Shown here piece by piece: positions 39,924 to 51,903 of a DNA stretch of 64,000 nt. Numbering within the stretch: position 1 is the stretch's first letter; each line of letters opens with the position of its first letter. The stretch is from Tetradesmus obliquus (lineage: Eukaryota > Chlorophyta > Chlorophyceae > Sphaeropleales > Scenedesmaceae). The translations under genes and the position numbers were made by a program. The notes under the pieces were generated by a model. That model worked only from the letters and a program-made list of their open reading frames with translations. It was not told the origin of the DNA and ran no database searches. The stretch spans positions 7,474,501 to 7,538,500 of the forward strand of contig CP126192.1 in NCBI GenBank assembly GCA_030272155.1, read 5' to 3'.

Positions 39924-41874
39924 ATGGCAGCAGACTTCAACTTTTCGTTCTCTCAGCTGTACAGGTGGGGTAGCACAAAGCCAGGCTGGCCCAACTTGAG
40001 AAACATGTGGTGCTGTTGCAGCTGCTCAGAACTGCATGTATATGTATGCTTGCAGCAAGCAACATGTGTTCAGGTTTAGCCATCCAGCTGCAGCTGTTTT
40101 CAACCCGCATGGCTGCAATTTCTACAGGCGCATGATGTCCAATGCCTGTTCTGTTTGCAGGAAGATGTCAGGGAAGAAGCGCCCATTGGGCTGGCCTGCA
40201 GACCAGGTGCGCATGCAGCAGACCTGCATGCACAAACTGCAAAGATCAGCCGACAGCTGCAGCAGCAGTGATGGCCTGCTTGGCAGACATGCTGCTAGCA
40301 GCTGCTGTGCCTTGCTTGCAGGACTTGCTGTGAAGCACTTGCATCTGATTCACTTACAGCTGCTGCTGCTGTTTCAGTGCAGCTGCGCACCTTCAGCATC
40401 AGCACTGCCTGCACATTGCTCCTTCCCGATGGTCGTGTGACAGGTTTGCTTGCAGCAAACTTATCGTGCTGGCCATGGGGACGGTGTTGCTTGCAGGAGC
40501 TCAGGCTGATGATCGTGTGATTAGTTCTGCTTGCTTGCAGGAGGCGCTCAGACTGCAGATCATGCCGCACGAGTTACTGCTGCTGATCAAGCATGCAAGG
40601 GCTGATGCTGCTGCTGATGGTACTGCTCATCATGCTTGCAGGAGCTCATGCTGCTGATCATGCGGCAGATGTTCAGGTACGGCAACGTGCAGCACTGGCG
40701 CAGCGTCATCGGCAGTGCCACTTCCAAGGAGGTGCCTGGGCTGCTGCTGACGCGCGTGCCTGGCTCAACGTTCAAGGTACACACCGGCGTCTCTGCCTTG
40801 CTTGCCTGCAGAAATATAGTTCGGCAGTGCCACATCCAAGGATGTGCCTGGGCTGCTGCTGAGGCGCGTGCCTGGCTCAGCATTCAAGGCGTGAACCGGC
40901 TTCTATGCCTTGCTTGCCTGTAGACAAGTAGTTCAGCAATGCTGCAATTGCTGTGCCACCTGCCAGGGCTGCTGCTGACGCGCGTGCCTGGCTCAACATT
41001 CACACTGGCTTGTCTGCCTTGCCTGCCAGTGAAAAGTTTGTGTCTCAATGCTGCGCTGCAAGTCTTAATGCTGCGCTGCAGCAGTTGAACTGCTGTGCAA
41101 CTTGCAAGGCTGTTGCCGACAGGATGCATACGACATGTCTGCTAGGAACCGGAGCATGCTGACAGCATCTCAATCAAGCACTGCTGCAGCGCACGGAAGT
41201 CAGCCCACTAGTCCCTGTGCAGCTGTAGCTGGTACATTTGGGGTTCGTGCACCAGAAAATGCTTCACTACATTCGAGTGTTACACAACTGGAGCTCTGCG
41301 TGTCAATACCATGTGCAAGGAAAGGCTTTCCACTGTTTGAGCACATGCCTGTCCGACAGAGTCTGTTGTTGTGTGTGTATCCTGTGTGTGAAAGCCCACA
41401 AGGCCCAGGCTGGCGTGACCAGAGTGCATGCCTCAACTGCGTGACGACATGCCCGCTGCTGCATGTCCCTGTGTGCAATCACAGGGCTCAGGCTGGCGTG
41501 ACAGCTGGTGGGTGGAGCTGCCGCCTGAGCAGTGCCCTGAGCAGCCCAAGGCGTCACTCGTGCTGCTGTACCTGCATGGTGAGCAGCGGGGTGGTGGTTT
41601 GTGTTGTGCTGGTACAGTTGCAGCAGCAGTGCCCTGCCAAGCCCAAGGAGACACTGGTGATGATGTACCTGCACGGTGAGCGGTGGAGGACACAAGGTGG
41701 GTTGCAGAGCATATGCTCTGTATTGTGCTTGCACAGTTGCAGTAGCCGCAGTTGCTTGAGGTGACATTGGTGCTGAAGTACCCGCATGGTGAGCGATGTA
41801 ATCACAATGATAAACAACTCATATGTAGATCTGGGGGCTTATTAAGACGGCGTGAGCCACAATGGGATGAAACC

Positions 41875-41920
<46 letters not shown>

Positions 41921-42864
41921 GCTGCTGCTGCTGCTGCTGCCTCCTTGCTGCTGCTGCACCTGTGCAGGTGGCGGCTTTGTGTCAGGCGACCCGCTCATGT
42001 ATTGCCCAACTTTCAAGACATGGATGCAGCGCCTGGCAGAGCAGGGCATCCACTTGCGCGTGTTCACTGGTGAGTTTCCTTGCAAGCTGTCAGCTTGATA
42101 CACTATACTGCAACAGTCTTTGAGGTGTTCAACTGCGTGACTCAGCAAGCCTGCATGGAGCGCAGGTGGTGTGCATGACATAGCAGGCAGCCCCATGCTG
42201 TCCACCGACAATGCGCTGCATGCTGCAGCACTAGCCTGCTGCTTCAGCTCCTCAAGAACCTCCTGGTCCTGTGGCAACAGCAAATATACAATGAAACTCA
42301 CTTTGATGATGCTGTTGCTGCTGCTGCTGCTGCTGCTGGTGTGTCACCGCACCAGTGGGCTACCCCCTGGCCCCTGAGCAGCGCTTCCCGTCAGGCCTGC
42401 TGGGGGCAGTGGCTGCATACGACTGGCTGGTACAGCAGCTGGGAGGCAGCGAGTGCATTGTGCTGGGTGGGTGATGAGCAACCATGACAACCAGCGACAT
42501 TGCTGCCGCAGTGGCTGCATAAACCCTGAATCCAGAACTTGAAAGTTCTGGACGTCCAGTTGGTGATGTGTGTGCTGCTTGTTGGTAGCGGCGGTGAAGG
42601 CGTAAAGCTGCTATGGGTGTTGTACTTTGAGCACCACTGGTGCAAAGTGACTTTGCACTGCGGCACAAACATGGTTCCTTGCCCATGGCACTGCGCAGTA
42701 AAAGGCAACAGTGTGGTTTACATTACTGTCGTCCAGTAGTGAATGTTGAACGTTCGCGGTGGCTTGCTGCACCGCAGGCGGCGACTCAGCAGGCGGCAAC
42801 CTGAGCATTGCTGCTTTGGAGTACATGCGCCAGAGAGCAGCAGGCTGCATTGAGCCTGCACTCA

Positions 42865-42897
<33 letters not shown>

Positions 42898-43364
42898 CAG
42901 AGGCACCAGCAGACCAGGGCTGTGCCAAGATCAACAGCAGCAACGGCAGCAGCAGCAGCAGCGCCGCAGTGCCCTTCCACCCTCCTGCAGCCGCCCTGCT
43001 GGTGTCACCTGCTGTGGACCTGAGCAGCAGCAGCGTGTTTGGCCTGCCTGAGGCAGAGGCTGCAAAGCTGTTCAGATATGATTATGTGGCAAAGAGCGAG
43101 GCCGCTGACGCCGGTGGTGAGCTGCTGCATTACTGCATACCGCATGTCTTGTGGACATGGCTGTTGACAAACTAGCGGAAGATGTTGTGGTGCTAGCTGG
43201 GAGCGATGCGCTGCAATACTTGCCCGGTTGTGTACATGTGGGGTGCAGCTGCTGCCCTGCTTGCCTGCTTCAGTTTCTGCTAGCCATTTATACCGCGTTC
43301 TTCATCATCTTCATCTTCTAGGCACCTCCTGTGTGATAATCTGCTATGTGCGTGCCGTGGCTGC

Positions 43365-43415
<51 letters not shown>

Positions 43416-44087
43416 AATGACACACCGCTACCTGCCGCAGCCGCTGGATGCTGCACTGCTGCAGAGCCCACTGGTGTCACCCGTGTACCTAGCAGGGTTT
43501 GAGGGTTTAGTGCGGCCAGGGGGCCAGTTGCTGGTGTTGGTGGGCGGTTGTGAAGGCATGACACCAGACATCACGCGGTCAGCGTCTCATTGAGCAGCGG
43601 TTGCAAGTTGCACTGCTGTGGTTTTGAGGTTTCAGCCCGGACCTCGTTTCCCTCAGCACTCAAGTCCAGTCAGACAGCTTGATTATGGTATGGCAGTGCA
43701 CCTTGGTTTATCTGAAGAGCGTTCATAGCCGGCTTGAAAGGATCAGTGCGGCCAGGGGGCCAGCTGCTGGTGGTGGCGGGCGGCAGCGAAGGCATGACGC
43801 GTGGCATCACGCGGTGAGGGGGAAGAGTTGTTTTGAAGGCCATTCTTTCCTGTTGTTGCAGTATGATAGTCAGGTCTGCTTGAGCAGAGCAAGGCTGCGC
43901 AGAAGTAACACATGAAAATTAAAATTGACGAGTTGTATTGGAGGTTGCAGCGTCACTGCACAGCTGAAAAGCATCCTGCTGCTAGTGGTGGCAAAGGTGG
44001 TGGTGGTATGGCTGCGGGTTTGTCGAGCACGCAAAGGCAGCATTGGTGTCTCTGGCGCTGCGCTTCCATGTGAATGTGATGTGACGC

Positions 44088-44140
<53 letters not shown>

Positions 44141-44329
44141 GGCTGCAGGTTTGTTGAGCATGCCAAGGCAGTGTCTCCAGGGGTGCGCCTGCGCTACCAT
44201 GTCGAGCCTGACGAGCCGCACTGCTGGTGCGTGCTTGGCATGCCACACCTGATAGCCAAGGGGCTGCCAGTGCTGCTGCCCTTCTTTGTGCAGGCAGCAG
44301 CTGCAGCTGGTCCCACTGCAGCAAAGTAG
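39924..44329 (+). CDS. Alpha/beta hydrolase, HSL type (esterase/lipase)
   Basis: Hydrolase of carboxylic esters or similar, substrate unknown. Exons 39924-39964, 40128-40206, 40642-40776, 41485-41578, 41968-42069, 42356-42466, 42778-43116, 43322-43577 and 44149-44329 give 445 residues in phase. The start MAADFNFSFSQLYR is short but joins cleanly. Motifs of the hormone-sensitive-lipase family appear in order: oxyanion HGGG (116-119), YPLAPEQRFPSGL, nucleophile elbow GDSAGG with Ser191, SPLVSPVY, acid region GGCEGMTPD, and catalytic His410 in EPDEPHCW. Two in-phase acceptors (exon 2 from 40128 or 40161) differ by 33 nt. Exon 7 carries an Ala/Ser-rich insert. Exon 8 reads a CTG tract as poly-Ala, so its start is the least certain. 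Exon-edge copies flank exons 3, 4 and 8, and a copy of the C terminus with its stop lies at 44333-44397. Confidence 0.87.
40495..41015 (+). repeat. Edge copies around hydrolase exon 3
   Basis: Acceptor-side copies near 40495-40570 (GCAGGAGCTCAGGCTGATGA type) precede exon 40642-40776. Donor-side copies at about 40815-40885 and 40960-41010 (LLLTRVPGST region) follow it. Confidence 0.85.
41402..41793 (+). repeat. Edge copies around hydrolase exon 4
   Basis: One acceptor-side copy at about 41402-41430 (CCAGGCTGGCGTGACCAG) is upstream. Donor-side copies at about 41637-41680 and 41757-41793 (LVMMYLHG and LVLKYPHG) are downstream of exon 41485-41578. Confidence 0.85.
43728..43814 (+). repeat. Donor-side copy of hydrolase exon 8
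   Basis: Repeats VRPGGQLLV…GG…EGMT…ITR. Its donor (GTGAGG) is closer to consensus than that of the exon placed in the model (GTCAGC at 43578). Confidence 0.88.
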
Positions 44330-44857
44330 GCCTGCAGGTGATAGCCAAGGGGCTGCCAGTGCTGCTGCCCTTCTTTGTGCAGGCAGCCGCAGCAAAGTAG
44401 GCTTGCAAACGCCTTGTGTTGACTTGTAGTTCCGCATTCAACGATGAATTTAAGATGCTACTTGCATGCTACTTGCATATTCCTTGTTTGATTGGTGACA
44501 TATGGCGGTGGTGAGATGGCAGTGCTTGTGCAATTGCAAGTGCACCATCATGGCGTGAGTCACGTGGCGCCGCCGCGGCGGGCAATGGGATGCTCTGCCC
44601 CAGCTTACGCGGGCAGCAGTGAAGGCGATTGCATGCTGGTCCGAAAGGTTGCTACGTTGAGCTGTGTAAGAGACGTTGCTCAGCATTGCTTCAATCATCG
44701 GCTTGCTCCAGAGCCCCCTCATCAGCATGCCAAACCCTACTGCTGCAAGGGGCTTGTACGTTGGTCCGCATAAAGTGCACCCGAGCACCAGAAGAACATC
44801 AAAACACTTGTAAGCAGCATTTGAGTATGTTGTGCAGCGACCAAGTGTGGCTGCAGG
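44330..44857. other. Hydrolase 3' flank and promoter of the CNB-like gene
   Basis: Starts with an echo of the hydrolase C terminus, contains TGTAA at 44665-44669 as a candidate poly(A) signal, and ends at the next start codon on the same strand. Nothing else recognised. Confidence 0.45.
44333..44397 (+). repeat. Post-stop copy of the hydrolase C terminus
   Basis: Repeats GATAGCCAAGGGGCTGCCAG through a second stop codon directly after the true stop at 44329, 69 bp offset. Confidence 0.93.
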
Positions 44858-46646
44858 ATGGATTCGCAAGATGACCCTCGCGAGGATGCAATCGCAACGG
44901 GCTACAGTGTATTGCAGTTTCAATTGCCTGCTTTAGATACTTTCTCGAAAGCTCTGTGCAGTGGAAATGAACCTGAGGAACTGCAGCTGCTTTACAGAGC
45001 TTGGACAGCAGGTCCCCAGCAGCAGGTAAGCAGGACGGTCCTTCCTTTGCTGCTTCATTTGGACTGCGAAGCTGCAACATGCCCAAAGAGGCACTGTAAC
45101 CAAAAGAACCTTTCGTTGGCATGCCCCGCAGAACACTGCTGCACAGCGTCTATATGGCAGGAGGACTGCCAATGAACCTGAAGCAGCACCAGTCAGCGCC
45201 TGCAAGCAGCACAAGCAGCACCAACAGCAAAGCAGCACGCACCAAGCAGAGGTCAAATTATACTGCCAACCCAGCCCCACACTCCCAGTGGCGCTGAGGA
45301 GTGTTCGAATAGAGCATAAAGCACCACTTCCTGAAGACGATGCAGCAGCACCAGTTCAAGCAGTGTACAGCAGACCCCGCTGCAGATGCTGCACATGCTG
45401 CGGTACTGCCGACAGCAATCAGCAGCTAATATTAGTAAACACAGCAGAGGGGTTGACAAAAGCAGATGTTGAACAGCAGCAGATTCACAACGTCAGAAGC
45501 ATACATCAGTTCCCTGCACAGTGGCCATCCGCTGACACAGCTGCAGCTGCAGCTGCTAGGGATGCTGGAGGCCCTGGAAGCACTGGGTTTGACCACTTTG
45601 ACCATTTGCTGCAAGAGCTGGCGCAGCTGAAGCAAGTCAAAGTCTACATCCAGGAGGGTCACTCAGCTGGTGCAGCGGGCTATCTTGAAGCAGCGACACT
45701 ACAGCAGCTCAAACAGGTCAGTTCAGGTTTGAGTCAAACCTGCACACAGCCTTTCCATCCATGTTTCATTGCTGCATGTGAATTTGCAAACAGGGCAATA
45801 AGCGCAGCCACATACCAACGTGATTGCACCTCTCAGGCTAGCAATGGAGGCCATGCAGCTGCCTGTGTGGCTGCTGTATTGCTTTGTTGACTGCCTGCTG
45901 TCTTGTTTTGCCTGTAGGTCGTGGAGGACTGCCAGCAGACTACACAGCAGCAGCATTATCAGCAGCAGCAGGAGCAGCAGCAACAGCAGCAGCATGAATG
46001 GCGGCTCAAACCAGAGGCAGCTCAGCCTGTTTGGAAGCTGCTGCAGCGACTTCCATTCTTTGACAGGCGAGCACCTGCTTCAGCGCTGCGCTTGAACAAC
46101 AACACACTGCAGCTGTAGCTCAGCTTTTTGGTAACCTGCTATGCCTCATTTGAGTAGATGTTGTGGACTGTTGTTGCAGGTTGTCATCTGGCAAGTTGTG
46201 ATGCTGATATGCATACCCAAAGATTGCAGGTGACCTAACACCTTGATGCCGCCGCTGCTGTCTGCAGGCTGCCCCCTCCTCTGGGCCCTGCTGTGTGCCA
46301 AAGGCTGCTGCTGCAGCGCCTGCCGGCAGGCAGCATTGTGTACCCTAGCAGCAACATCAGCAGCAGAAGTAGCAGCAGCACGTGCGCAGCCAGACAGCAA
46401 GTGGCAGCAGCATCGCCTCTTGTCATTGTGCTTGCAGGAGAGGTGATCGTAACACAGCATCAACAAAAGCCCACAGCAGAACTCGGCAGTGCCAGCAGCA
46501 CAGCACTTGCAGTCACTACTGTGCTGGGGCCGGGTGCTGTGTTGAACTGCAAAGGCTTCCTGGAAGGTGTGGCTGCACCTGCAGCTCATCATTTATGTGA
46601 TGCCATAAGCAATGATCACACACCACCAGCAGCAGCAGCATGCCAA

Positions 46647-46691
<45 letters not shown>

Positions 46692-47217
46692 GGAGTGTCA
46701 GTGGGGCCGCACCTAGCAGCTGAGTTGCTAGTGCTTACAGCTAAGGCCTTTGCTGCTGCGGTGTGCTGGTGGGGTGCTGCCAATCTCAGCCTAGCTTATG
46801 AACAGGGGGCTGCTGTGTTTGGGCCTGATTCAGCTTCCTTCTTCATTACGCAACACGGCCAGTTTGGTGTTGCACAAAACAGGATCCAGCAGCGGCATCA
46901 GCAGCAGCAGGAGCGGGAACAGCAGGAGCAGCAGCACGGAAATCCAGCAGGAGTGCCCGTAGACAACGTTGGCAGCACCAGCTTGAACAGTGGCAGCAGC
47001 CTGATGAATGCCGACGCAAGCTGCAGTGGCAGTTGCTGTAGTGATACTGGCAGCAGCAGCAACAGCAGCAACAGCAGCAGCAACAGTGCAGCTGGCAGCT
47101 ATCCAGAGCTGCTGTCATTGTGGCGCTCACTGCCAAGGCATATGCAGAATGTGCTGCTGCAGGCGTGCAGCTGCCAGGTGCTGGCTACTGGGCAAGCGCT
47201 GCAGGATGCCACAGCAG

Positions 47218-47254
<37 letters not shown>

Positions 47255-49926
47255 GTGCTACGGGCTTGCTGCCGGTGTTCTGTTGGAGGTTGAACCCAGA
47301 TGTAGGTCTGGTGAAGCAGCAGCAGCGGTGGCGGGGCAGATTACAGTGCTACCTAGGCCATCATTGACTCCACGAGCAGCAGCAGCAGCGGCAGGGCATG
47401 CTGAGTGTCCAGGGCCTGCTAGTGCAGCAGTGACGCCACGGACAGCAGCAGCTGCTGCTCGTTGGCAGGCCATCAGGGAGCATATTGCAAGTGACTCAGG
47501 CAGCACAAGCAGTGCAATTGCTGAGTTTATGACAGCAGATCCAGCAGCAGGAGTTGGACTGCTAGATCAGGGTATAGCAGAGCATGCACAGGCAGCTGCC
47601 ACGGCAGGTCGCAACGCTGCCAGCAGCCTAGGGGTTGCTGCCAGCCACAGCAGCAGCAGCAGTGCTGCTGGCAGCCACAAGTGGGATGAGCTGTCGGCAG
47701 CAGTGGTGGGGCCGCATCGGATGAGGACTGCCGCCTTCAAGGCCCTTCAGCGTGAGGTGAGGATTGATGGCTGGCAGTGCACAATCAGACGCATGTTGTG
47801 CATTTCTAAAAGGCAAACGGCACCTAGATAGATAAAATAGATGGGGCAGTTTCTTCAGTTGCTTGCTGCCATACAAGACGCGTACAGTGCCGAATCATCA
47901 ATGATGAGCCTAGTGGCAGTGCAGCTGCACAGCATGTCTACTGCCTCATGTGTGCAGACACTAACATATGACATGTGGTTACTTCTTCTGACGCATGTTA
48001 CCCCGTGCAATGTGTTTGTGCCAACAGGAGCAACTGCAGTGCCTGGCAGCATGGAACGGCCTGAGCATCAAGCAGCAGCTTGCACCTGGCAACATACTGT
48101 GGCAGCAGCAGCAGCAGCACTACTCCACCGGGCATGCATCAGTGACTGGCAGCAGTGAAACTGCCAGCAACGGCAACAGAAGCTGCAGTAGCAGCAGCCC
48201 TTGCCTGCTGGTTGCAGCTGAGCCATGCGTTGTGGCTGCTGTGTCGGCAGCACAGCTGAGCCGGGCAGCAGCAGCACTGGCGCAGATGCACCAGCAAGCT
48301 CTGCAGCGAGAGGCACAGCTGCATCTGTTCCGGGCAGCAGCGGCAGCTGCCGCAGAAGCCGCAGCAGCAGCAGGTTATGCAGGCGGTAGGTCAGCAGCTT
48401 CAGGCTCCAGGCCCACAGCAGCAGCAGCAGCAGCTGACGAAGCTGAAGGCAGCTGCACTGCAGACCTTGCTGGCCAATCCATGGCAACAACAAGCACAGG
48501 CTGGGCTGAAGAGGGTGGCAGCTTGACAAGCATGCCAGCAGGTGCTGCCCTGCAGGATGCTGAAGCAAATGAAGGTCCGCTTGCAGACACATATCAAGCA
48601 AGCAGCGCCGCATGCGTGCCAGAGGAAGGCAGCAGTGTACATGCACAGGCCCAGCAGCAGCAGGAGACATGTGGAGAGCTGCAGCAGTGTCAGTGCTGCT
48701 GCCACCACAAGCATGCACAGCAGCGCCCTGCTCCTCTCGTGCAACCGATGTTTGCTGCACTGCTGGAGCAGTTCAGTGAGCAGCAAAGCACTGGCCATAC
48801 TGACAGCAGCACAAGCAACAACAGTACAGCTGGCTGCACCAGCACTGCAGGCGCGACGGACAGCACCTTGCAGCTGCAGCAGCAACCAAAGTCGCAGCAG
48901 GAGCAGTTGCGTCAGCGAAGGGACAGAGACATGGCAGCTGCATTCAACAGCCAGCTGGCACTCGGGTCGGGGCCGCTGCATGGAGGGCTGCTGTCTGCTG
49001 ATGGGGTGGTGCTTAAGCTGCAGCTGCACACCTGCAGCGGCAGCAGCAGTGTGCCACCTGCTGGTGCAAGTGCAGCTGGCGAGCCACCTGCACTGTTGGC
49101 GGCGCAGCAGGCACAAGGAGCGGCGGTTGGTGCGAATGGTGTGGCAGCTGCTGCTGCAGCTGCTGGCGATGCTGAGTCAGCTGTTCCTGCAAAGGTCAGG
49201 GAGGGCTGGTTGAGGAGCGGGCTGTATGATCCGTTTGGTAAGCTGCAGGCACAGCTGCCACAGCTGCAGCATGCACCTCTGCAGCAGCAAGCAGCGGTTC
49301 CTGCAAGGCTAGTCGTGCCTAGCACTAGCGGAGCCGTGAGCAGCAGAAGCAGCTGTACAACCAGTCAGGAACAGAGCCGAAGGTTATCAGCTTCAAGCGG
49401 CGCTGCCACGTATGTCAGCCTGGGTGCAGCGAGCAACCAACGGCAGCGGGGCGGTTTTGTGATGCCAGGAAGGCGTCAAATCAAGCAGCAGGTCTTACAA
49501 GAGGAGCACCAGCACCAGCAACACTGCCTGCAGCAGAAGCAGCAGGTGAAGCAGCCGAAGGACCGTATCTTGCGCTGCGCAACGACAGCAGGAGGCTTAG
49601 GGTCATTGTCCTGCTGCACAGAAGCAGCAACGGGTGCTTCGCCGCCGGAATGTTCCACTACAGCTTCAAAGCAGCACCGGCCGAGGCACTCCAACTGCAG
49701 CAGGGCTGGAAGGAGTGGCAGCACTGACAGTGAGAGTGATGAAGAAGAAGGTCTGCGGCAGCTGCCAGCTGGTGCAGTTGATACATTGGGAAACAGGCGT
49801 TTTGGTGTGACAGGTGGCAGCAGCAGCGGCAGTCACCAGCAGTGGTCAGTCCCAGCATATAGCTCAGAGACCGGGTACATTGGTGGTTTGTATGACGAGG
49901 ATACCGGCACGATGTACATCAACTGA
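44858..49926 (+). CDS. Large Gln/Ala/Ser-rich protein with degenerate cyclic-nucleotide-binding-like domains
   Basis: Exons 44858-45025, 45132-45716, 45918-46066, 46268-47756 and 48028-49926 join in phase to 1429 residues. The phase across 46066/46268 requires a GC donor (AG|GCGAGC). Residues about 290-480 start WKLLQRLPFFDRLPPPLGPA, then LLLQRLPAGSIVYPSS and PLVIVLAGEVIV, the helix-strand opening of a CNB fold. The phosphate-binding cassette is not recognisable (LGPGAVLNCKGFL and long inserts instead). A second, weaker CNB-like block follows at about 797-875 (LSIKQQLAPGNILW, CLLVAAEPCVVAAVSA). The rest is low complexity to the end, which is GYIGGLYDEDTGTMYIN. Relatives are large algal CNB proteins of unknown role, and nucleotide binding is doubtful. 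TGTAA lies 5 nt after the stop (49932-49936). Confidence 0.75.
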
Positions 49927-49931
49927 AATGG

Positions 49932-49936
49932 TGTAA
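49932..49936 (+). terminator. Candidate poly(A) signal TGTAA, CNB-like gene
   Basis: TGTAA 5 nt after the stop. The 3' UTR would be very short if used, which fits the 262-bp gap to the next start. Confidence 0.35.
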
Positions 49937-50188
49937 CTGCGAGCCTGATTACAAGTCAAAGTAACCGGTGTTAGGTCTTGTTGGTCAAACCTGCGACGCA
50001 GGTCCTGCGTCCGGGTGAATACTGAATTCAAATGAGTGGTGGTCAGAACTGTGCAGTATTCTTGCGTGGGACGAATTCGTTCCCGGTGCAGGCTTCATGA
50101 ATGGCAGCACGCTGAGGCAACAGCAGCAGCATTTTCTGGCCGCAGTTGGATCCGAGACATGGGGAGATGCGAGTGGCACGACTCCAAT

Positions 50189-51841
50189 ATGCGATTATGG
50201 GTGCTGCTGTTGGCTCTTAACAGCTCTTCGGCCTCTAGGTCGATCGATGGCACAGCAGGTCAGATAGAAAGTTTGTTTTGTCGTTCTTGGTGCTCAGCTT
50301 AGCCTTGCTGACCTACAATGAACACGAGAGCTTACAACGTTTTTTGCTACTGAACATCACTCACAGGCGAGCAGAACAACAAAGCTGATGGTACAGGACA
50401 GTACCACTCACGCTGGAGCTTCAAGAAACTGTCAGGGGCCCGGCTGTCTGGCTTCTTCCAGGACATGCAGCCAGTGCCAGGCAGAGGTACGTACAAATAG
50501 GCGGAATTCTGAATGTAAGTAACCACAGCATGCATGCATGTGACCCAACAGTTGAGACTCATGTACTGCTGTACCGCACGCGGCAGCGCACACCCAACCG
50601 ACTGTCGCTGCTGCTGCCACATGCAGCAACCTGCCGGCTAGGCTGGTACACAGCACAGCCACCACGCTACACAGGCAACACAGTTCTATGCAGTGGTTCA
50701 TCCATGGAGAACTGCTTGGAGCCATGTCTTGCAGGCTATGATCAGCTGCAGAACAGCTCCTTGTGCATGCAGCGCTGCCCAGATGAGGCAGTCGGGCCAG
50801 CACAGCTGTGTCCCGTATCACGCACGTGCATACGGGCAGCTGGTGTGTGCCCCATGCTGTCAGAAGTCCCTTACATCTGCCCAGTGCCAGACCAGTTTCT
50901 TGGTGAGTGAGTGGGCAAACCTAGGGGCACAGCTTTACTCCTGCAGTGCAGCAGCTGCTGGTTTCGCAGCTTGCGGATGACCCGGACTCCGCTTACAGCC
51001 AGTGCAATGGGCCATAACTGCGTTACACTAGAGACCGGGTTTTGTTGTTGGCATGCATGCACGACTACGCAGCTGTCCTGATGCAAGCAAACTGTGGCAA
51101 CGCTGCTTGCAGGAACCTGTGCAAAGCAGTCGTACCAGGCAGTGGTGGGCACACAGCAAGCAGCTGGGCGGCTATGCAGCGGCACGCTGTTCAAGGACCA
51201 TGATGGCAGCTGGCGCTGTGCGGAAGGCCTGGTGCAGGAACCTTGCTCCAGCAGCTTCACCAACACTACAGAAGTGATGAATGGCATCGGCGCACGCTGC
51301 ATGCAGGTGTGCAGCCAGGGGAATTGCGGCTTGGCTGGTGCACGGCAGCAGCATAGGAGCGCAAGTGGGTATGTTGGCAGGGACAAGCAGGCAGGCAGGC
51401 ACAGGTACAATTGCAGCTGGATTTTGCCTGTCATTCAACTGGGCAAGCTTGCTAGTGCATACACAGGCAAGATCACTCGACTGTTGCCAACCGCCCAGCG
51501 CAACTGTGCCGCGGCTGTGCCCCATGCATGCCAAGGGGTTGCATGGATGAGCTAGAACACATGTCCACTGTTTGTGGTGCTGCCTCCCTGCAGGTGTGCC
51601 TGCCCTGGCTGGTGGATTGTGGAGACACCTGCAACATGCCAGGGGTGCCATGCTCGCAGAAGGCCGAGGTGCTGTGCCCTGTGGCGCCGCTGACAGGTGC
51701 GCACACTAGCTGGCTGATGCAGCAATGAAGTATATGCTGCTGCATTTTATACATTGAACTCTTTCAGCAGCCTGTGCAACACTACAGGCATGTAGCCTCC
51801 GCCCCAGCATTGAGCAATCATGGCCGCTCAACACCTGTTTC

Positions 51842-51903
<62 letters not shown>

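Noticed and set aside
46846-47136. Open frames antisense to the CNB-like gene
   Set aside because: They mirror the CAG-rich coding strand and have no independent start context or motif.
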